DNA of 64,000 nt from the NCBI RefSeq assembly GCF_024298965.1, contig NZ_CP085193.1, positions 5,146,001 to 5,210,000 on the forward strand. Reading direction: 5' to 3'. Of the stretch, positions 45,396 to 53,825 are shown in pieces. This stretch comes from Streptomyces rapamycinicus NRRL 5491 (GTDB lineage: Bacteria > Actinomycetota > Actinomycetes > Streptomycetales > Streptomycetaceae). Each line of letters starts with the position of its first letter. Position 1 is the first letter of the stretch. Position numbers and translations under genes: made by a program. The notes beneath the pieces were generated by a model. It saw only the letters and a program-made list of their open reading frames with translations, did not search any database and was not told the origin of the DNA.

Positions 45396-45968
45396 TCACG
45401 GCTGTCCGGACGGTGCCCCCAGGTCCAGGACCATCACGTCGTGCAGCACCGCGCCCTCCCACGGGTGGGCCTCCCCCACCTTGCGGTACCCCCACGACCG
45501 GTACGCGGCCTGCGCGGCCTCGACGTCCGGCCGTGCGTTCAGCAGTACGCGCTCGGCCGTGGTGTCGGCGAGCACCGCTTCGTGCATCCGGCGTGCCACC
45601 CCCAGTCGGCGCCACGGGGCCCGTACGGCGAGCTCCATGAGCCCGAACGTCCGCCGCCCGTCCTCGCGACGCAACTCGTCGCTCACCGGTGTGATGAGCC
45701 GGTCCCACCAGCCGGTGCTCGGGCTCAGCGGATAGCCATAGGCGATGCCGACCGGCTCACCGTCGCCCGTGCGGGCGAGTGCGGCCGAGAAGGTCTTCTT
45801 GCGGACCTGCGAACGGAACCGCCGGAAGTTCGCGTCGACCGAGTCCGAAGTCTTGTCGTATGGCGGTTCGGCGAACGCCTCGGCATAGACCAGAGTGAAC
45901 GCGTCCTCGGCCTGCGCCGCAGCAGCGCCATCCATGCGCTCGACTGTGATCGTCTCTGGCGTCGTCAT
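45396..45968 (-). CDS. GNAT-family N-acetyltransferase
   Basis: A 190-residue GNAT enzyme that would acetylate an amine from acetyl-CoA. GLMELAVRAPWRRLGVARRMHEAVL contains the acetyl-CoA loop (RxxGxA type), and RVLLNARPDVEAAQAAYRSWGYRKVGE is the closing strand-helix element. The substrate is unknown. Its ATG overlaps the TGA of the XRE regulator upstream (ATGA), so the pair is translationally coupled. The stop lies 20 bases from repeat copy 2. Confidence 0.85.
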   Translation of the reverse strand: MTTPETITVERMDGAAAAQAEDAFTLVYAEAFAEPPYDKTSDSVDANFRRFRSQVRKKTFSAALARTGDGEPVGIAYGYPLSPSTGWWDRLITPVSDELRREDGRRTFGLMELAVRAPWRRLGVARRMHEAVLADTTAERVLLNARPDVEAAQAAYRSWGYRKVGEAHPWEGAVLHDVMVLDLGAPSGQP

Positions 45969-47248
45969 CGGTCGCCCCCTCTCGTTGTCTCGCGGATGCG
46001 CTCCACGGTGTCTCGCGCAGCGGGAACATCGGCGCGCACGGCGATCCGCTCGAATGCATGCAGGCGACGACGCAACTTCTCCGAGGACACCCCGTTACAA
46101 GCGTCGAGTACGCCCATCATCTCGTGGCACGCCTCTTCCACCTCGTTCGTGTCGAACAGCGTCTGCGCGAGTCGGGCCCGGTACCAGGCGGTGTTACGGG
46201 TGTAACCACCGCCGAGACCGGCAACCGCCGAGCGCAGGAACGGGACGGCCCGCATGAGCTGCCCTTTCCCGGTGTAGTAGGCCGCCGTCGCGTAATCCAC
46301 CTCGACAGGGCCAGCGAACCGCGCCCACCTCGGTACGTCCGTGTCCGTGTCCGTACGCCCCTGGTAGGAAACGGCTCGGCTCAGCGCACGGCCTGCACTG
46401 ACCGAGTCGCCCGCGTGCGTCGCCGCACTGGCCTCGCGCAATGAGATCACCAAATGCACCGTGGCACCCGCGCCTGCCCGGCGGGCAAGGCTGTAACCGT
46501 TCTCGACAGCCGATGCCGCCTCCCACATGCGGCCCGTATCGGCGGAAAGCAGGGAAAGCGTATTGAGCGCGCGAACCTGCAAGAGGGGCTCGTCGATAAG
46601 CTGTGCCGCCGTCATCGCCTCCATGCAGGCGGCGCGAGCCTGTTCAGGAGGCCCACCGTCGTATCCGAACCAGGCGCGGTGACAAGCGAGTTCACAGAGC
46701 ATGGTGTGAAGGTCACGGCCTACTCTGCCAATGTAGGCGCTGCTGTTGAGTACATGCGTGATCTTCCGCTCCAACTGTTCAGCACGTGCCTTCGCGGGAA
46801 TGCCACCGGCCCGGTGATCGACGGCATAGAGGTCAGCCAGTCGTGTTCGGAACGCCGTCACCTCACTCGCACCGACACGCGACCCTTGCTGATTCGGGAA
46901 GACCGCCGCCGCCGCGATCGCACCCGACCCCGTGACAAACGCTCGACGCTTCACCTCTCCATCGTCGCCGATCCTCTCGACAGTCGAATAGCGATGCGAC
47001 GGGACATCGAATCCCATCTCGGCAAGCGGAAGCCCGAACATCGCCTCCAATACTGCCTGTTGGCCCGGGTGCGGTAACGGCGGTGGCGACTCGCTCTCCC
47101 ACCGCCGGAGCTGGCGGACGCTCACCGAGGCGTCGATGCCCAGCCGGGCGGCTTCACGGGCGAATGCGGAAACGAAGCTCACCTGCGTGTATCCCGCCGC
47201 GCAGCGCAGCGATGCCAATGTGCCGAGCATCCTGTCTGCCATCCGCAT
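45965..47248 (-). CDS. XRE-type regulator with TPR-like C-terminus
   Basis: A 427-residue protein. The N-terminal about 85 residues include an unusual helix-turn-helix (LASLRCAAGYTQVSFVSAFAREAARLG, SVSVRQLRRWES). A linker with KRRAFVTGSGAIAAAAVFP and a long helical repeat region (VRALNTLSLLSADTGRMWEAASAVENGYSLARRAG) follow. This is the common Streptomyces regulator layout in which the TPR part may sense a peptide or small molecule; the ligand is unknown. The start could be the ATG at 47248 or 47242. The gene is divergent from the micro-ORF/107-aa pair and is coupled to the GNAT gene. Confidence 0.82.
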   Translation of the reverse strand: MRMADRMLGTLASLRCAAGYTQVSFVSAFAREAARLGIDASVSVRQLRRWESESPPPLPHPGQQAVLEAMFGLPLAEMGFDVPSHRYSTVERIGDDGEVKRRAFVTGSGAIAAAAVFPNQQGSRVGASEVTAFRTRLADLYAVDHRAGGIPAKARAEQLERKITHVLNSSAYIGRVGRDLHTMLCELACHRAWFGYDGGPPEQARAACMEAMTAAQLIDEPLLQVRALNTLSLLSADTGRMWEAASAVENGYSLARRAGAGATVHLVISLREASAATHAGDSVSAGRALSRAVSYQGRTDTDTDVPRWARFAGPVEVDYATAAYYTGKGQLMRAVPFLRSAVAGLGGGYTRNTAWYRARLAQTLFDTNEVEEACHEMMGVLDACNGVSSEKLRRRLHAFERIAVRADVPAARDTVERIRETTRGGDR

Positions 47249-47438
47249 CCCCCACCACGCGCGAACCGTCCCCTCACCATAGCGACTCAGTACATCCGGC
47301 ATACGCGGAAACGTCCGCCCAAACGTCCGGTCACAGATCGCCCGCGGGGCCCGACGAAACGGTGGACTTGCACAAGACACCCGCGACGTTGTGGGACGTC
47401 CGGGGGCGTGGCCCACCAGCTGACAGGAGCTGATGAAC

Positions 47439-47513
47439 ATGAACCACTTTATGGCCAATGCCCTCGAATGGGTGAGAGCGGTTCTCGCGCCTCTCCGGGA
47501 GGCCGCCGGATGA
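47439..47513 (+). CDS. Micro-ORF (24 aa) coupled to the 107-aa gene
   Basis: Encodes MNHFMANALEWVRAVLAPLREA plus two residues, an amphipathic helix with hydrophobic face. AGGAG lies nine bases upstream of this ATG; another in-frame ATG at 47433 is too close. The TGA at 47511-47513 overlaps the ATG of the next gene (ATGA). It is too short for standard gene calling, but the ribosome-binding site and overlap argue for translation. Confidence 0.55.
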   Translation: MNHFMANALEWVRAVLAPLREAAG

Positions 47514-47833
47514 ACACGATGACCGGCCTGCGACTACTCCCCTGGTCCGACCAGGAGGGCAGGCCGTGCTATCTGACATCGGACAGAGACGAAAGTCCCC
47601 TGAACCGACGAGCGGACCAGATCGAGGCACTCCAACTGTCCATGGGGACGGAGCTCCTCGGCCACGCCCGGGCCCTGCTGGAGGACCACAAGGCAGACGC
47701 AAGAGAGCTCCGCTTCCTGGCGGACCGACTCTGTGAGGCACTACGCGACGCACTGCGGGTAGCCGAGAGCAGAGGCAGACGACTGCCCGTCCACAACGAG
47801 GACGGCGACCAAGACGCGCCCACCGGCGGATAG
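47510..47833 (+). CDS. Small conserved partner protein of XRE-TPR regulators
   Basis: A 107-residue protein. The start TGLRLLPWSDQEGRPCYLTSD, with LPW...G.PCYL, is a pattern I recall from many small Streptomyces proteins next to XRE-type regulators. The rest is helical (EALQLSMGTELLGHARALLED; RELRFLADRLCEALRDALRVAE). The role is unknown; an accessory to the divergent regulator is inferred from context. Its last 14 bases and stop codon (GGCGGATAG) lie within repeat copy 3, and the same ending occurs in repeat copy 4. Confidence 0.75.
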   Translation: MNTMTGLRLLPWSDQEGRPCYLTSDRDESPLNRRADQIEALQLSMGTELLGHARALLEDHKADARELRFLADRLCEALRDALRVAESRGRRLPVHNEDGDQDAPTGG

Positions 47834-48006
47834 CCGCGAACGAGACGGGAGGGGGCGGGGCCGGAGGGGTGGTGTCCTGGACGCTTACGTGTATTTGTGG
47901 CGCCAATCTCCGGCCCACGCAAGCCCCCGGCCAATGGCGCCGTAAATATACGGTCCAGGGCACCGCCCCGGAGGCCCCGCCCCCGGCACCCACCACGAAC
48001 AACAGG
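47820..48006 (-). repeat. 187-bp island repeat, copy 3 (type B, minus)
   Basis: Inverted relative to copies 1 and 2. Its hairpin core has the same B variants as copy 2, while its flanking bases agree with copy 4. It is directly followed at 48014 by a fragment of the TPR gene. Confidence 0.95.
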
Positions 48007-48013
48007 CGCGTCA

Positions 48014-48113
48014 GCCGCCATCGGCGTCAAGCGCAAGGACCGCAAGCAGGTTGTCGTCTACGCCCGCAAGGCGATCCACCTGGCGCGGGAATCATCCTCC
48101 GGTTACGTCGCCC
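48014..48113 (+). pseudogene. 100-base fragment of the TPR gene
   Basis: Colinear without gaps to 44285-44384 of the truncated TPR gene, with about ten substitutions (coding for AIGVKRKD, VVVYARKAIHLARESSSGYVAR). Neither the upstream nor the downstream part of that gene is present. The next 140 bases to 48257 show nothing recognisable. Confidence 0.88.
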
Positions 48114-48257
48114 GCCGCGCCAGGTCTGCGGGTGGGCTGGTGGTTCCCAGTAGACCAAGGTGGCGCCGTCCACGGACGGCGCGCGCCACCTGGGGTGGTC
48201 ACAAAAGGCTCGTCCGGGGCCGCGTGGTCGGCCCGTGCCTTCGGTCGGAGGCGGGGG

Positions 48258-49096
48258 TCAGAGTCGGCTGAAGGGGGCCCACTGCTTGATGGCGAAGGCA
48301 CCGGCGTCGCGCTGGACCTCCAGTGCGCTGTGGCCGGCGAGGTGTGCGGGCAGTATCAGGGCGTTGTGGTCGGCGGCCCGGCCGAGGATCTTGTGGCGGG
48401 TGGCGCGGGAGGCGGCCGGGTCCTCGCAGAAGCAGCTGTTGTGTTCGGGCTCCATGATCTGCAGCGGGGTGTGCAGCAGGTCGCCGGCGAACACCGCGCG
48501 GTCGCTGCCGGAGGCCAGGGTGATCACGCTGGAGCCAGGGGTGTGCCCGGGTGCCGCCTCCAGCCGCAGGTTGGCGTCGATGGTGTGGCTGTCCTCCCAC
48601 AGCAGCACCTGGCCCGCGGCGTGGACGGGGGCGACGCTGTCCTCGAAGACGTTCTCGTTGACGCCGCCGGCGATGTCCGGGTGGGTCGCCGGGTTCCAGC
48701 GCTCGAAGTCGGCCCGGGGCATCAGGTAAGTGGCGTTGGGGAAGGTCGGCACCCAGGCGCCGTCGACCAGGCGGGTGTTCCAGCCGACGTGGTCGGCGTG
48801 CAGGTGGGTGTTGACCACGAGGTCGACGTCCTCGGGCCGCACACCGGCCCGGGCGAGGGTGCCGAGGTAGTCCAGCTGCAGGTGGTCCCACACCTCGACG
48901 GCCGGGCGGGACTTGTCGTTGCCGACGCCGGTGTCGACCAGGATGGTGCGGCCCTCGCTGCGCAGCAGCCAGGTCTGCATGGCGGCGTGGACCATGGTGT
49001 CGTGCTGAACTGGTCGGTGGGCATGATCGGCCCGTGCGTCTCCTCGATCCGGGTGACAGTGACGTCACCCAGGGTGATCTCGTGCGTATCGCGCAT
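48258..49096 (-). pseudogene. MBL-fold metallo-hydrolase, frameshifted
   Basis: The N-terminus (MRDTHEITLGDVTVTRIEE...IMPTDQF, from the ATG at 49096 with GGAGAA before it) is in a different frame from the rest (VHAAMQTWLLRSEGRTILVDTGVGND...). The switch is near 48995-49012, where PTDQF runs into STTPWS. Relatives have roughly 25-35 further residues between these parts, so the lesion looks like a small out-of-frame deletion. The metal-binding motif NTHLHADHVGW and AAPGHTPGSSV are intact. If the second ATG (48995) is used, a 245-residue product missing the first beta strands could be made. The family includes lactonase-like hydrolases. It is downstream of the SMP-30 gene. Confidence 0.78.
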
Positions 49097-49127
49097 GGGG
49101 TTCTCCGTAAAGTGGGGGTTGGTCGGC

Positions 49128-50072
49128 TCAGCCGTCCAGGCGGGCGAGGACGAGGTTGGGGTCCTTCGCGGTGAGGTAGGCGGCGCTCGGGACGTAGACG
49201 GTGTCGCCACGCAGCGCGATGGAGGTTGGACCCTGCAGGCCGTCGGCGGCGGTCAGGGCGGTGGTGTGGGTGCCGTCGGGCCGGACCAGGGCGACCTGGT
49301 TGACGTTGTTGAGGGCGGCGATGATCTGGTCGCCGTGGCCTGTGAAGGCGAAGTCGTCGATCCCGGTCAGACCGGTGGCGGTGACCAGGGCGGTGCCGGC
49401 ACGCCCGCCGGGGAGCATCGGGATGCGGACAATGGTGCCCTTGTCGAGGTTGGTGGCCCAGACCGCCCCGTTGTGGATCTTCAGGCCGTTGGCACCGAGG
49501 AATCCGGCGGGGGCCAGCGCCGGGTCGGTGGACCAGGCGGTGGCGATGCCGCCGGAGGTGGGCACGCGCCAGACGGTTCCGAGGACGGAGTCGGTGACGT
49601 ACAGAGTGCGGGTGTCCAGGGCCAGGCCGTTGGGCAGGCCGTCGGCGGGCAGTGCGGCGATGCGCTGCGGTCGGCCGCCCGGGCGCAGGCGCCATACGCC
49701 GGTCAGGTCCGCGGTGCCGGTGGCGTAGAGGAAGTACAGGGTGCCGTCGTGGGCGCGGACGATGCCGGTGGTCAGCGGGAAGCCCAGGGCCGGGGTGTGC
49801 ACGCCGCCGTCGGCGGGTGCGGGCAGAGTGGCCAGGGTCCGGACGGCACCGTGGCGGGAGACCGCGGCGACCTGGCGGGCCTTGGCGAAGGTGACGTACG
49901 CGGTGCCGTCCGGGGCCAGCACGATGTTTTCCGGCAGCTGGCCCCTGGCCAGGTCGAAGTGTACGGCGGTACGCGCGTGGCCGAGCGGTGGCGAGACGGC
50001 GGCTGCCGGGGCCGGAACGGCCATCGCGACCGCGATCGCGGCGGCGGCAAGGACGGCGGGCTTGGTGAACAC
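49128..50072 (-). CDS. Secreted SMP-30/gluconolactonase-like beta-propeller
   Basis: A 314-residue protein from a GTG. It has a clear signal peptide (VLAAAAIAVAMAVPAPAAA). Propeller blades are recognised by recurring LAPDGTAYVT, AHDGTLYFLY, LDTRTLYVTDSVLGTVWRV and VRPDGTHTT motifs; DGLPNGLALD is typical of SMP-30/lactonase-like proteins. A lactone hydrolase or sugar-binding role outside the cell is likely, but metal ligands cannot be verified by eye. It lies between the MmyB-type regulator (71 bases) and the MBL pseudogene (31 bases) on the same strand. Confidence 0.82.
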   Translation of the reverse strand: MFTKPAVLAAAAIAVAMAVPAPAAAVSPPLGHARTAVHFDLARGQLPENIVLAPDGTAYVTFAKARQVAAVSRHGAVRTLATLPAPADGGVHTPALGFPLTTGIVRAHDGTLYFLYATGTADLTGVWRLRPGGRPQRIAALPADGLPNGLALDTRTLYVTDSVLGTVWRVPTSGGIATAWSTDPALAPAGFLGANGLKIHNGAVWATNLDKGTIVRIPMLPGGRAGTALVTATGLTGIDDFAFTGHGDQIIAALNNVNQVALVRPDGTHTTALTAADGLQGPTSIALRGDTVYVPSAAYLTAKDPNLVLARLDG

Positions 50073-50143
50073 GGGCTTCCTTCAACTGCTTTCGGGCATG
50101 CGGAAGCGAAACGCTGACGCATGACGGTGGATGGTGTGCGGGG

Positions 50144-51028
50144 TCAGCCGGTGCTGAGCCGGCTGTCCGAACGGGCGGGGGTGGCCCGGGTGATGGCCTG
50201 GGCGAGGAGGCCCAGGGCGGCTCGCGAGGGTGAGCCCGCCGCGGTGGTGGCGACCACGACGCTGGGGCCCGGCCCCTGGCTGAGGGTCTGCTGCATGACG
50301 GTCAGTGGACCGACCAGCGGGTGCCGCATCTCGTACTCGGCGACCGTGCAGGCCCTGACCCGGTGGTCGGCCCACATGGACGCGAAGTCCTCGCTCTTCG
50401 CACTCAGTTCACCCAGCAGCGTGTGCAGTGCGGCGTCCTGGGGGTACTGGCCCGCCACCAGGCGCAGATTCCCCACCACCGCCCTGGCCTTGCTCGGCCA
50501 GTCCGCGTACAGGTCGCGCGTATGGGCGTCGAGGAACACCAGTCCGGCCATGTTGGGGCGCTCCGCCGGTACGTCCGGGGCACCGGGGTCGAGGTGACCG
50601 GCGAACAGCGCGTGGCCCAGTCGGTTCCACGCCAGAACGTCACTGCGCCTGCCGACCACGACCGCGGGGACGTCCCCGAGCGCGTCCAGCAGCTGGGCGA
50701 TGGGCTCCGTCACGCGCTCCGGCGCGGGGCGCCGCCGACCGCGGGGCTTGGCCGATCGGGCCAGGTCGTGCAGGTGCCGGCGCTCGGACTCGTCCAGCCG
50801 CAGGGCGCGGGCGATCGCGTCCAGCACCTCCGGCGAGGCGCCCCGCGAATGCCCCTGTTCCAACCGGGCGTAGTAGGAGGCGCTCACCCCCGCCAGCAGC
50901 GCCAGTTCCTCACGGCGAAGACCCGGCACCCGCCGGCGCTCCCCGTAGGTGGGCACCCCGGCCTCGTCGGGTCGCAGCTGGGAGCGCCGCGTCTGCAGGA
51001 AGTCCCCGAGCTGTGATTTCCCGTCCAT
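50144..51028 (-). CDS. XRE regulator with MmyB-like ligand-binding domain
   Basis: A 294-residue regulator. The helix-turn-helix is seen in RRVPGLRREELALLAGVSASYYARLEQGHSRGASPEVLDAIARAL, the typical opening of this family. The C-terminal MmyB-like PAS-type domain includes VVGRRSDVLAWNRLGHALF, RDLYADWPSKARAVVGNLRL and HRVRACTVAEYEMRHPLVG. Such proteins commonly control adjacent oxidoreductase or hydrolase genes, here probably the SMP-30 and MBL genes. The ATG at 51028 (MDGKSQLGDFL) is the normal start; the frame extends further back only through repeat DNA. Confidence 0.88.
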   Translation of the reverse strand: MDGKSQLGDFLQTRRSQLRPDEAGVPTYGERRRVPGLRREELALLAGVSASYYARLEQGHSRGASPEVLDAIARALRLDESERRHLHDLARSAKPRGRRRPAPERVTEPIAQLLDALGDVPAVVVGRRSDVLAWNRLGHALFAGHLDPGAPDVPAERPNMAGLVFLDAHTRDLYADWPSKARAVVGNLRLVAGQYPQDAALHTLLGELSAKSEDFASMWADHRVRACTVAEYEMRHPLVGPLTVMQQTLSQGPGPSVVVATTAAGSPSRAALGLLAQAITRATPARSDSRLSTG

Positions 51029-51126
51029 GGCTCCGAGTATGGGTCGACCCGCAGCGCGCAGCCTCTCCCTGCCGAGGATAGGCACCAGCGGCCCGACTTC
51101 GCCTCCGTCCTCGGCGGCGGGCGCGC

Positions 51127-51313
51127 CCACCGGCGGATAGCCGCGAACGAGGCGGGAGGGGGCGGGGTCGGAGGGGTGGTGTCCTGGACGCTCACGCATA
51201 TTTGTGGCGCCAATCTCCGGCCCACGCAAGCCCCCGGCCAACGGCGCCGTAAATGTGCGGTCCAGGGCGCCGCCCCGCAGGCCCCGCCCCCGGCACCCAC
51301 CACGAACAGCAGG
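51127..51313 (-). repeat. 187-bp island repeat, copy 4 (type A, minus)
   Basis: Inverted copy at the right edge of the island. Its hairpin core carries the A variants of copy 1 and its flanks match copy 3. It is followed by CACC/GCACCC-rich DNA leading to acpS. Confidence 0.95.
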
Positions 51314-51408
51314 CGCACCCACCACGCACCCGCACCACGCCCGTCACCGGAGCGACCGCGCGGGGTCCGGGGCGGGGCCCCTGCCGGAGCGTGGGGGCGG
51401 AGCCCCCG

Positions 51409-51475
51409 CGCCCGCACCCGCACCCGCACCCGCACCCGCACCCAGCGGACCCCGCGGACCCCGCGGACCCGCGGA
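51409..51475. repeat. Short tandem repeats at the acpS 3' end
   Basis: CGCACC is repeated about five times, followed by three units of CGGACCCCG-like sequence, ending five bases before the acpS stop. Reverse-complement (GGTGCG) tracts flank the repair gene end at 43275-43375. Confidence 0.85.
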
Positions 51476-51479
51476 AGCC

Positions 51480-51848
51480 TCACCCTTCCGCGATCACCAC
51501 CGCCGACGCGACCCCCGCGTCATGGCTCAGCGAGACGTGCAGGCCCCGTACCCCCAGCCGTTCCGCGCACGTGGCGACCGTGCCGCGGATCGAGAGGCGG
51601 GGGCGGCCGCTCGGCTCGGTGAGGATTTCGGCGTCGGTCCAGCGCAGGCCGCCGGGGGCGCCCAGGGACTTGGCCAATGCTTCCTTGGCCGCGAAGCGGG
51701 CGGCCAGGGAGGCCATGCCGCGGCGCTCCCCGCTCGGCAGCCACAGCTCGTGCTCGACGAACAGGCGGTCCGCCATGCCGGGGGTGCGCCGCAGCGCGTC
51801 GTCGAAGCGGTCGATCTCGGCGACGTCGATGCCGACACCGATGATCAC
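51480..51848 (-). CDS. acpS: Holo-[acyl-carrier-protein] synthase
   Basis: A 122-residue 4'-phosphopantetheinyl transferase that activates ACP for fatty-acid synthesis. [14 protein letters not shown] holds the metal-binding Asp, and [14 protein letters not shown] is the second signature (Glu and Lys). The segment [17 protein letters not shown] ends the fold. It lies 34 bases after the glmS stop on the same strand, as usual for Streptomyces. Its 3' end adjoins the island. Confidence 0.95.
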   Translation of the reverse strand: MIIGVGIDVAEIDRFDDALRRTPGMADRLFVEHELWLPSGERRGMASLAARFAAKEALAKSLGAPGGLRWTDAEILTEPSGRPRLSIRGTVATCAERLGVRGLHVSLSHDAGVASAVVIAEG

Positions 51849-51882
51849 GACGTCGCTCGACGGGGCCGACCGGACCCACTCG

Positions 51883-53730
51883 TCACTCGACCGTCACCGA
51901 CTTGGCCAGGTTCCTCGGCTGGTCGACCTCGTTGCCGCGCGCCGTCGCCAGCTCGCACGCGAAGACCTGCAGCGGCACGGTGGCGACCAGGGGCTGCAGC
52001 AGGGTGGGCGTGGCGGGGATCTCGATGAGGTGGTCGGCGTACGGGGCCACCGTCTCGTCGCCACGCTCGGCGATCACGATGGTGCGGGCGCCGCGGGCCC
52101 GGATCTCCTGGATATTGGAGACGATCTTGTCGTGGAGCACCGACCGGCCGCGCGGCGACGGGACGACCACCACGACCGGTACGTCCTGCTCGATCAGCGC
52201 GATCGGCCCGTGCTTGAGCTCGCCCGCCGCGAAGCCCTCGGCGTGCATGTACGCGAGCTCCTTGAGCTTGAGCGCGCCCTCCAGGGCGACCGGGAAGCCG
52301 ACGTGCCGCCCCAGGAAGAGCACGGTGTTCTTGTCGGCCAGGGTGCGGGCCAGCTCCCGTACCGGCTCCATGGTCTCCAGGACCTCTTCCACCTGGGTCG
52401 CGATCTCCGACAGCTCGCGGATCACGGAGAGGATCTCGTCGCCCCACTTGGTGCCGCGCACCTGGCCCAGGTAGAGAGCCACCAGGTAGCAGGCCACCAG
52501 CTGGGTGAGGAACGCCTTGGTGGAGGCGACGGCGACCTCGGGACCGGCGTGGGTGTAGAGCACCGCGTCCGACTCACGCGGAATCGTGGAGCCGTTCGTG
52601 TTGCAGATGGCCAGCACCTTCGCGCCCTGCTCACGGGCGTGCCGCAGCGCCATCAGGGTGTCCATGGTCTCGCCGGACTGCGAGATGGCGATCACCAGCG
52701 TCCGCTGGTCCAGGATCGGGTCGCGGTAGCGGAACTCGCTGGCCAGCTCCGTCTCGCAGGGGATCCGGGTCCAGTGCTCGATGGCGTACTTGGCGATCAT
52801 GCCCGCGTGGTACGCGGTGCCGCACGCCACGATCACGACCTTGCTGACCTCGCGCAGCACCGAGGCCGGGATGCGCACCTCGTCCAGGCAGAGGTTCCCG
52901 GCCAGGTCGATCCGGCCGAGCAGGGTGTCCGCGACGGCCTTCGGCTGCTCGGCGATCTCCTTGAGCATGAAGTAGTCGTAGCCGCCCTTCTCGGCGGCGG
53001 AGGCGTCCCAGTCCACGTGGTACGGGCGGACCTCGGCCGGCGCCCCCTCGAAGTCGGTGACGGTCACACCGTCCCGGCGGGCCTCCACGACCTGGTCCTG
53101 GCCCAGCTCGATGGCCTCGCGGGTGTGGGCGATGAAGGCGGCCACATCGGAGGCGAGGAACGCCTCCTCCTCGCCGACGCCGACGACCAGCGGCGAGTTG
53201 CGGCGCGCCCCGACCACCACATCGGGCGCGTCCGCGTGCACCGCGACCAGTGTGAAGGCCCCCTCCAGCCGGCGGCAGACCTGGCGCATCGCCTCGGCGA
53301 GGTCACCGCTGGACGAGAACGACTCGGCGAGCAGATGCGCCACGACCTCGGTGTCGGTCTCGGAGGCCAGCTCATGGCCGCGCTCGGCCAGCTCGGCGCG
53401 GAGCGCGGCGAAGTTCTCGATGATGCCGTTGTGGACGACGGAGACGCGGCCCGCGTTGTCCAGGTGCGGATGGGCGTTGGCATCGGTCGGGCCGCCATGG
53501 GTGGCCCAACGGGTGTGGCCGATGCCGGTGCCCCCGGTGGGCAGCGGGCGGTCGGCCAGCTCCTTCTCCAGGTTGCCCAGCTTGCCCGCCTTCTTGGCCG
53601 CCGCCAGCCCACCGTCGGCCAGCACGGCGACGCCCGCCGAGTCATAGCCGCGGTACTCCAGCCGCTTGAGCCCGGCGAGGACGACGTCGAGGGCCGACTG
53701 CCCTCCCACATAACCAACGATTCCGCACAT
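51883..53730 (-). CDS. glmS: Glutamine-fructose-6-phosphate aminotransferase (isomerizing)
   Basis: A 615-residue enzyme making glucosamine-6-phosphate. The glutaminase domain begins with the nucleophile Cys2 (MCGIVGYVG) and contains [20 protein letters not shown] and [10 protein letters not shown]. Two SIS isomerase domains follow ([51 protein letters not shown]), and the C-terminus ends [15 protein letters not shown]. The ATG at 53730 places Cys2 correctly after Met removal. GlmM, its pathway partner, is encoded 2.3 kb away. Confidence 0.96.
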   Translation of the reverse strand: MCGIVGYVGGQSALDVVLAGLKRLEYRGYDSAGVAVLADGGLAAAKKAGKLGNLEKELADRPLPTGGTGIGHTRWATHGGPTDANAHPHLDNAGRVSVVHNGIIENFAALRAELAERGHELASETDTEVVAHLLAESFSSSGDLAEAMRQVCRRLEGAFTLVAVHADAPDVVVGARRNSPLVVGVGEEEAFLASDVAAFIAHTREAIELGQDQVVEARRDGVTVTDFEGAPAEVRPYHVDWDASAAEKGGYDYFMLKEIAEQPKAVADTLLGRIDLAGNLCLDEVRIPASVLREVSKVVIVACGTAYHAGMIAKYAIEHWTRIPCETELASEFRYRDPILDQRTLVIAISQSGETMDTLMALRHAREQGAKVLAICNTNGSTIPRESDAVLYTHAGPEVAVASTKAFLTQLVACYLVALYLGQVRGTKWGDEILSVIRELSEIATQVEEVLETMEPVRELARTLADKNTVLFLGRHVGFPVALEGALKLKELAYMHAEGFAAGELKHGPIALIEQDVPVVVVVPSPRGRSVLHDKIVSNIQEIRARGARTIVIAERGDETVAPYADHLIEIPATPTLLQPLVATVPLQVFACELATARGNEVDQPRNLAKSVTVE

Positions 53731-53825
53731 GGACGCAGCGTACGACCCCCGGCCCCGGCCCGGGGTGACCGACCCCACGCCTCGGCACCGGTCACTCGGG
53801 CGGTCCCTGGCATGACAATGAGGGG

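Noticed and set aside
43385..51313. Interpretation of the repeats as a classical insertion sequence or CRISPR array
   Set aside because: No transposase frame is present in any copy, and spacing between copies is irregular and in kilobases with mixed orientation, which excludes CRISPR.
43271..51480. Integrated phage or ICE between nnr and acpS
   Set aside because: No integrase, relaxase, tra or phage structural gene was seen and no tRNA attachment site lies at either edge.
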